Made by a program: the position numbers and the translations under genes
Notes under the pieces: generated by a model
Database searches by the model: none
The model's input: the letters and a program-made list of their open reading frames with translations, nothing else
What the model was told of the DNA's origin: nothing
Source: Acidovorax sp. 107
GTDB lineage: Bacteria; Pseudomonadota; Gammaproteobacteria; Burkholderiales; Burkholderiaceae_C
Length of the DNA stretch: 64,000 bases
Reading direction: 5' to 3'
Assembly (NCBI RefSeq): GCF_003058055.1
Contig: NZ_QBTZ01000001.1
Location: 3,118,001-3,182,000, forward strand
Shown: positions 61,749-64,000 of the stretch, piece after piece
How positions within the stretch are numbered: the first letter of the stretch is position 1
Layout: each line of letters begins with the position of its first letter

Positions 61749-64000
61749 TACAGCAACTCCGCAGGCCCAGGCCGCCCGAACAAGTAGCCCTGGAACTGGC
61801 GGCAGCCGTTGCGCAGCAAGAACGCGCGCTGCCCTTCGGTCTCTACCCCCTCGGCCACCACGTCCAGGCCCAGGCTGCGGGCCAGCGTGATGATGGTGCA
61901 GGCGATGGTGGCATCGTTGGGGTCGGTGAGCACGTCGCGTACAAAGCTCTGGTCGATCTTGAGCTGGTCCAGCGGCAGACGCTTGAGGTAGCTGAGCGAT
62001 GAGTAACCGGTGCCAAAGTCGTCGAGCGAAAAACCCACCCCCAGCGTGCGCAGCGCCTGCATCTTGAGGATGCTGTCCTCCACGTCGTGCAGCAGCAGGC
62101 TTTCGGTCAGTTCGAGCTTGAGCAGGCGCGGGTTGGCGGCCGCATCGCGCAGCGCGGCCAGCACCTGCTCCACAAAATCGGGCTGGCGGAACTCCTGCGC
62201 ACTCACGTTGACGGCCAGCGTCCACGCAGCCGTCGCCGGGGCGGTGGCCCACTGGGCCAGCTGGCGGCAGGCCAGGGCCAGCACCTGGCGGCCCAGGGGC
62301 AGGATGAGCCCGGTCTGCTCGGCCAGCGGGATGAAGTCGGCGGGCGAGACCATGCCGCGCTGCGGGTGTTGCCAGCGCACCAGCGCCTCGGCCCCCAGCA
62401 GGTGGCCGGTGGCGTCCACCACCGGCTGGTAGTGCAGCAAAAATTCGTTGCGCGCCAACCCCAAGCGGATGTCCCCCTCCAGCGCTGAGCGCGCCGATGC
62501 GGCGGCCTGCATGGCGGGGTCGAAAAAGCACAGGGTATTGCGCCCCTGCGCCTTGGCCTGGTACATGGCCAGATCGGCGCGCTTGAGCAGCTCCTGCACG
62601 GGCTGCTGCGCGTCCTGGAACAACGCAATGCCGATGCTGGGGGTGCTGTGCATGTCGCAGCCGTCCACCACGTAAGGCTGGTTCAGCGCCACCAGCACCT
62701 TCTGGGCCACGGCCTCGGCCTCGGCGGCGGCTTCGACCTCCTGGCCGTGCAGGCCCTGCACCACGACCACAAACTCGTCACCACCCAGCCGCGCCACGGT
62801 GTCGGTGGCTCGCACGCAGGCCCCGATGCGTGCGGCCACCTGCACCAGCAGGCGGTCGCCCCACTCGTGGCCCATGGTGTCGTTGATGCCCTTGAAATTG
62901 TCCAGGTCCAGGAACAGCAGCGCACCGTGCCGGCCTTCACGGTGGGTGGTGGCCACCGCACGCTCCAGCCGGTCCATGAGCAGGCGGCGGTTGGGCAGGC
63001 CGGTGAGTTCGTCGTAGAACGCCAGGCGCTGGATCTCGGCCTCGGCCAGCTTGCGCTCGGTGATGTCGCGCGCCACGCCCCGGTAGCCGGTAAAGCGGCC
63101 CTCTTCGTCAAAGATGGGCTCGCCGCTGATCGACACCCACACGGGTTTGCCATCCTGGGACAGGCGCTGCATCTCGAAGTCGTGAAAGACCTGGTGCGCC
63201 TCCAGCTGCTCGCGGTGCGCGCGCCATTGCCCTTCCGTGGCGAAGGTGTCAGGCAGCTCCCAGCGGGTCAGGCCATAGTGCATGTCATCCGGCACGCCCT
63301 CGGTGTGGTACGGGTTGCCGTCCAGCCGCACAAAGCGGAACTGGTCGTCCTGCTCCCAGTACCAGTCGGACGACAGGTCCGTCAGGCTGCGCCAGCGCGC
63401 CTCGCTCTGGCGCAAGGCCTCCAGCGTGCTCAGGTAGTCGGTGACATCGGTGAAGGTGCGCACGCGCCCGCCGGGCTCCAGGGCACGGGTGCGCACCTCG
63501 ATGTAGCGGCCCTTGGGCGTGCGCCGCACATAGCTGTCAGGCAAAGGCAACTGGTTGCCGTGGGCCGCGTACTCCGAGGCCACATATTTGCGCGCCATGG
63601 GCTCGATGAGCTGGAAATTGGGACCGAAGTCGCCCCGCTCAGTCTGAAAGCGCACCACCTCTTCCACCAGGGGCTGCGTGGCCAGCAGGCTCTCGGGCAG
63701 GTCCAGCAGCTCCAGGTAGCGCTGGTTGTAGACGCGGATGCGCCCCTCGGCGTCGACGTTGGTGATGCCCTGGGAGATGTTGGCCAGCGTGCCTTCGAGG
63801 GCACCGGTCTTCTCGGCCAGCAGCGCGCTGGTGCGGGCCAGTTCGGCCTCCACATGGCTGCGGGCCAGCGCGGCGCGGCGGGCGGTCTCCAGCTGGCCGA
63901 TCGTGCTCAGCAAGGGCTGCAGAAACTGCACATCGGCATGGGTGTAGCCGCCGCTGCGGTTGGCCAGGCCCACCATGGCCACCAGCTCGCCCGCCGCGTG
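61748..64000 (-). CDS. PAS-GGDEF-EAL cyclic di-GMP signalling protein (N-terminus outside window)
   Basis: The last 750 residues of a multidomain protein whose 5' end lies beyond the window. It starts inside a probable GAF domain (GELVAMVGLANRSGGYTHAD), followed by a helical linker and two or three PAS domains (residues ~60-320). The GGDEF domain is intact (RLGGDEF, with RATD inhibitory site). The EAL domain is intact (GAEALVRW, NVSAQEF, ELTESLLL, DDFGTGYSSLSYLKRLP-LDQLKID). Both synthesis and breakdown of c-di-GMP are possible; such hybrids often act mainly as phosphodiesterases. Confidence 0.93.
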   Translation of the reverse strand, partial: HAAGELVAMVGLANRSGGYTHADVQFLQPLLSTIGQLETARRAALARSHVEAELARTSALLAEKTGALEGTLANISQGITNVDAEGRIRVYNQRYLELLDLPESLLATQPLVEEVVRFQTERGDFGPNFQLIEPMARKYVASEYAAHGNQLPLPDSYVRRTPKGRYIEVRTRALEPGGRVRTFTDVTDYLSTLEALRQSEARWRSLTDLSSDWYWEQDDQFRFVRLDGNPYHTEGVPDDMHYGLTRWELPDTFATEGQWRAHREQLEAHQVFHDFEMQRLSQDGKPVWVSISGEPIFDEEGRFTGYRGVARDITERKLAEAEIQRLAFYDELTGLPNRRLLMDRLERAVATTHREGRHGALLFLDLDNFKGINDTMGHEWGDRLLVQVAARIGACVRATDTVARLGGDEFVVVVQGLHGQEVEAAAEAEAVAQKVLVALNQPYVVDGCDMHSTPSIGIALFQDAQQPVQELLKRADLAMYQAKAQGRNTLCFFDPAMQAAASARSALEGDIRLGLARNEFLLHYQPVVDATGHLLGAEALVRWQHPQRGMVSPADFIPLAEQTGLILPLGRQVLALACRQLAQWATAPATAAWTLAVNVSAQEFRQPDFVEQVLAALRDAAANPRLLKLELTESLLLHDVEDSILKMQALRTLGVGFSLDDFGTGYSSLSYLKRLPLDQLKIDQSFVRDVLTDPNDATIACTIITLARSLGLDVVAEGVETEGQRAFLLRNGCRQFQGYLFGRPGPAELL

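Overview
The window looks like a chromosomal stretch of a high-GC betaproteobacterium of the order Burkholderiales, most likely family Comamonadaceae and Acidovorax-like. This rests on gene content (UbiU/UbiV/UbiT, MetX-MetW, KdsD-KdsC-LptC, SurA-RsmA, a malic enzyme fused to a phosphotransacetylase domain), strong G/C third-position bias, and a dispersed intergenic repeat whose core resembles AGCGC...CAGCTAT...ATAGCA. That organism call is inference. No ribosomal or transfer RNA, prophage, insertion sequence or CRISPR array is visible. Both terminal genes run out of the window.

Layout. 1-7.3 kb (minus): an MHYT-PAS sensor kinase, then a compact set of SPFH/SHOCT protein, DUF4178 zinc-ribbon membrane protein, DUF350 membrane protein and membrane-bound spermidine-synthase-like enzyme. 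7.4-8.3 kb: small proteins. 8.4-12.5 kb: LysR regulator divergent from omega-amino-acid:pyruvate transaminase and CoA-acylating semialdehyde dehydrogenase (beta-alanine-type catabolism). 12.9-16.5 kb: malic enzyme, then a secreted barnase-type RNase translationally coupled to a barstar-family inhibitor with an apparently frameshifted tail. 16.8-23.6 kb: rsmA-surA-lptD (minus) divergent from an AmgK-like sugar kinase and rsmE. 23.8-31 kb: diguanylate cyclase, DUF3617 protein, acyl-CoA dehydrogenase, SRAP-domain protein, orphan branched-chain-type binding protein and acyl-CoA ligase. 31.0-32.7 kb: a lower-GC island with two orphan genes.

32.7-38.5 kb (minus) is a tight seven-gene run, ubiU-ubiV-hemolysin III-SCP2(ubiT-like)-DGC protein-ubiX-ubiD, preceded by an FNR-type site placed 41.5 bp from a plausible start point. 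This is probably an oxygen-independent ubiquinone operon with two unexplained passengers. 38.8-50.7 kb: MFS transporter, LysR, two M20 peptidases, YidB-like protein, alpha/beta hydrolase, thioredoxin-like protein, diguanylate cyclase, chemoreceptor and hydroxypyruvate isomerase. 50.9-54.7 kb: periplasmic glycerophosphodiesterase, metX-metW, and a TMEM165/GDT1 manganese exporter behind a yybP-ykoY riboswitch. 55.1-56.3 kb: tandem glycine-rich RRM proteins with a shared leader. 56.4-61.6 kb: SDR, lptC-kdsC-kdsD and a divergent Kef-type antiporter. 61.7-64 kb: the 3' part of a GAF/PAS/GGDEF/EAL protein.

The strongest candidates for new biology are the SPFH-DUF4178-DUF350-SpeE cluster under a perfect CRP-type palindrome, the extra genes in the anaerobic ubiquinone operon, the SRAP protein with Ser in place of its catalytic Cys2, the barstar gene with a split tail, and a repeat family that repeatedly sits on stop codons and once inside a coding region.
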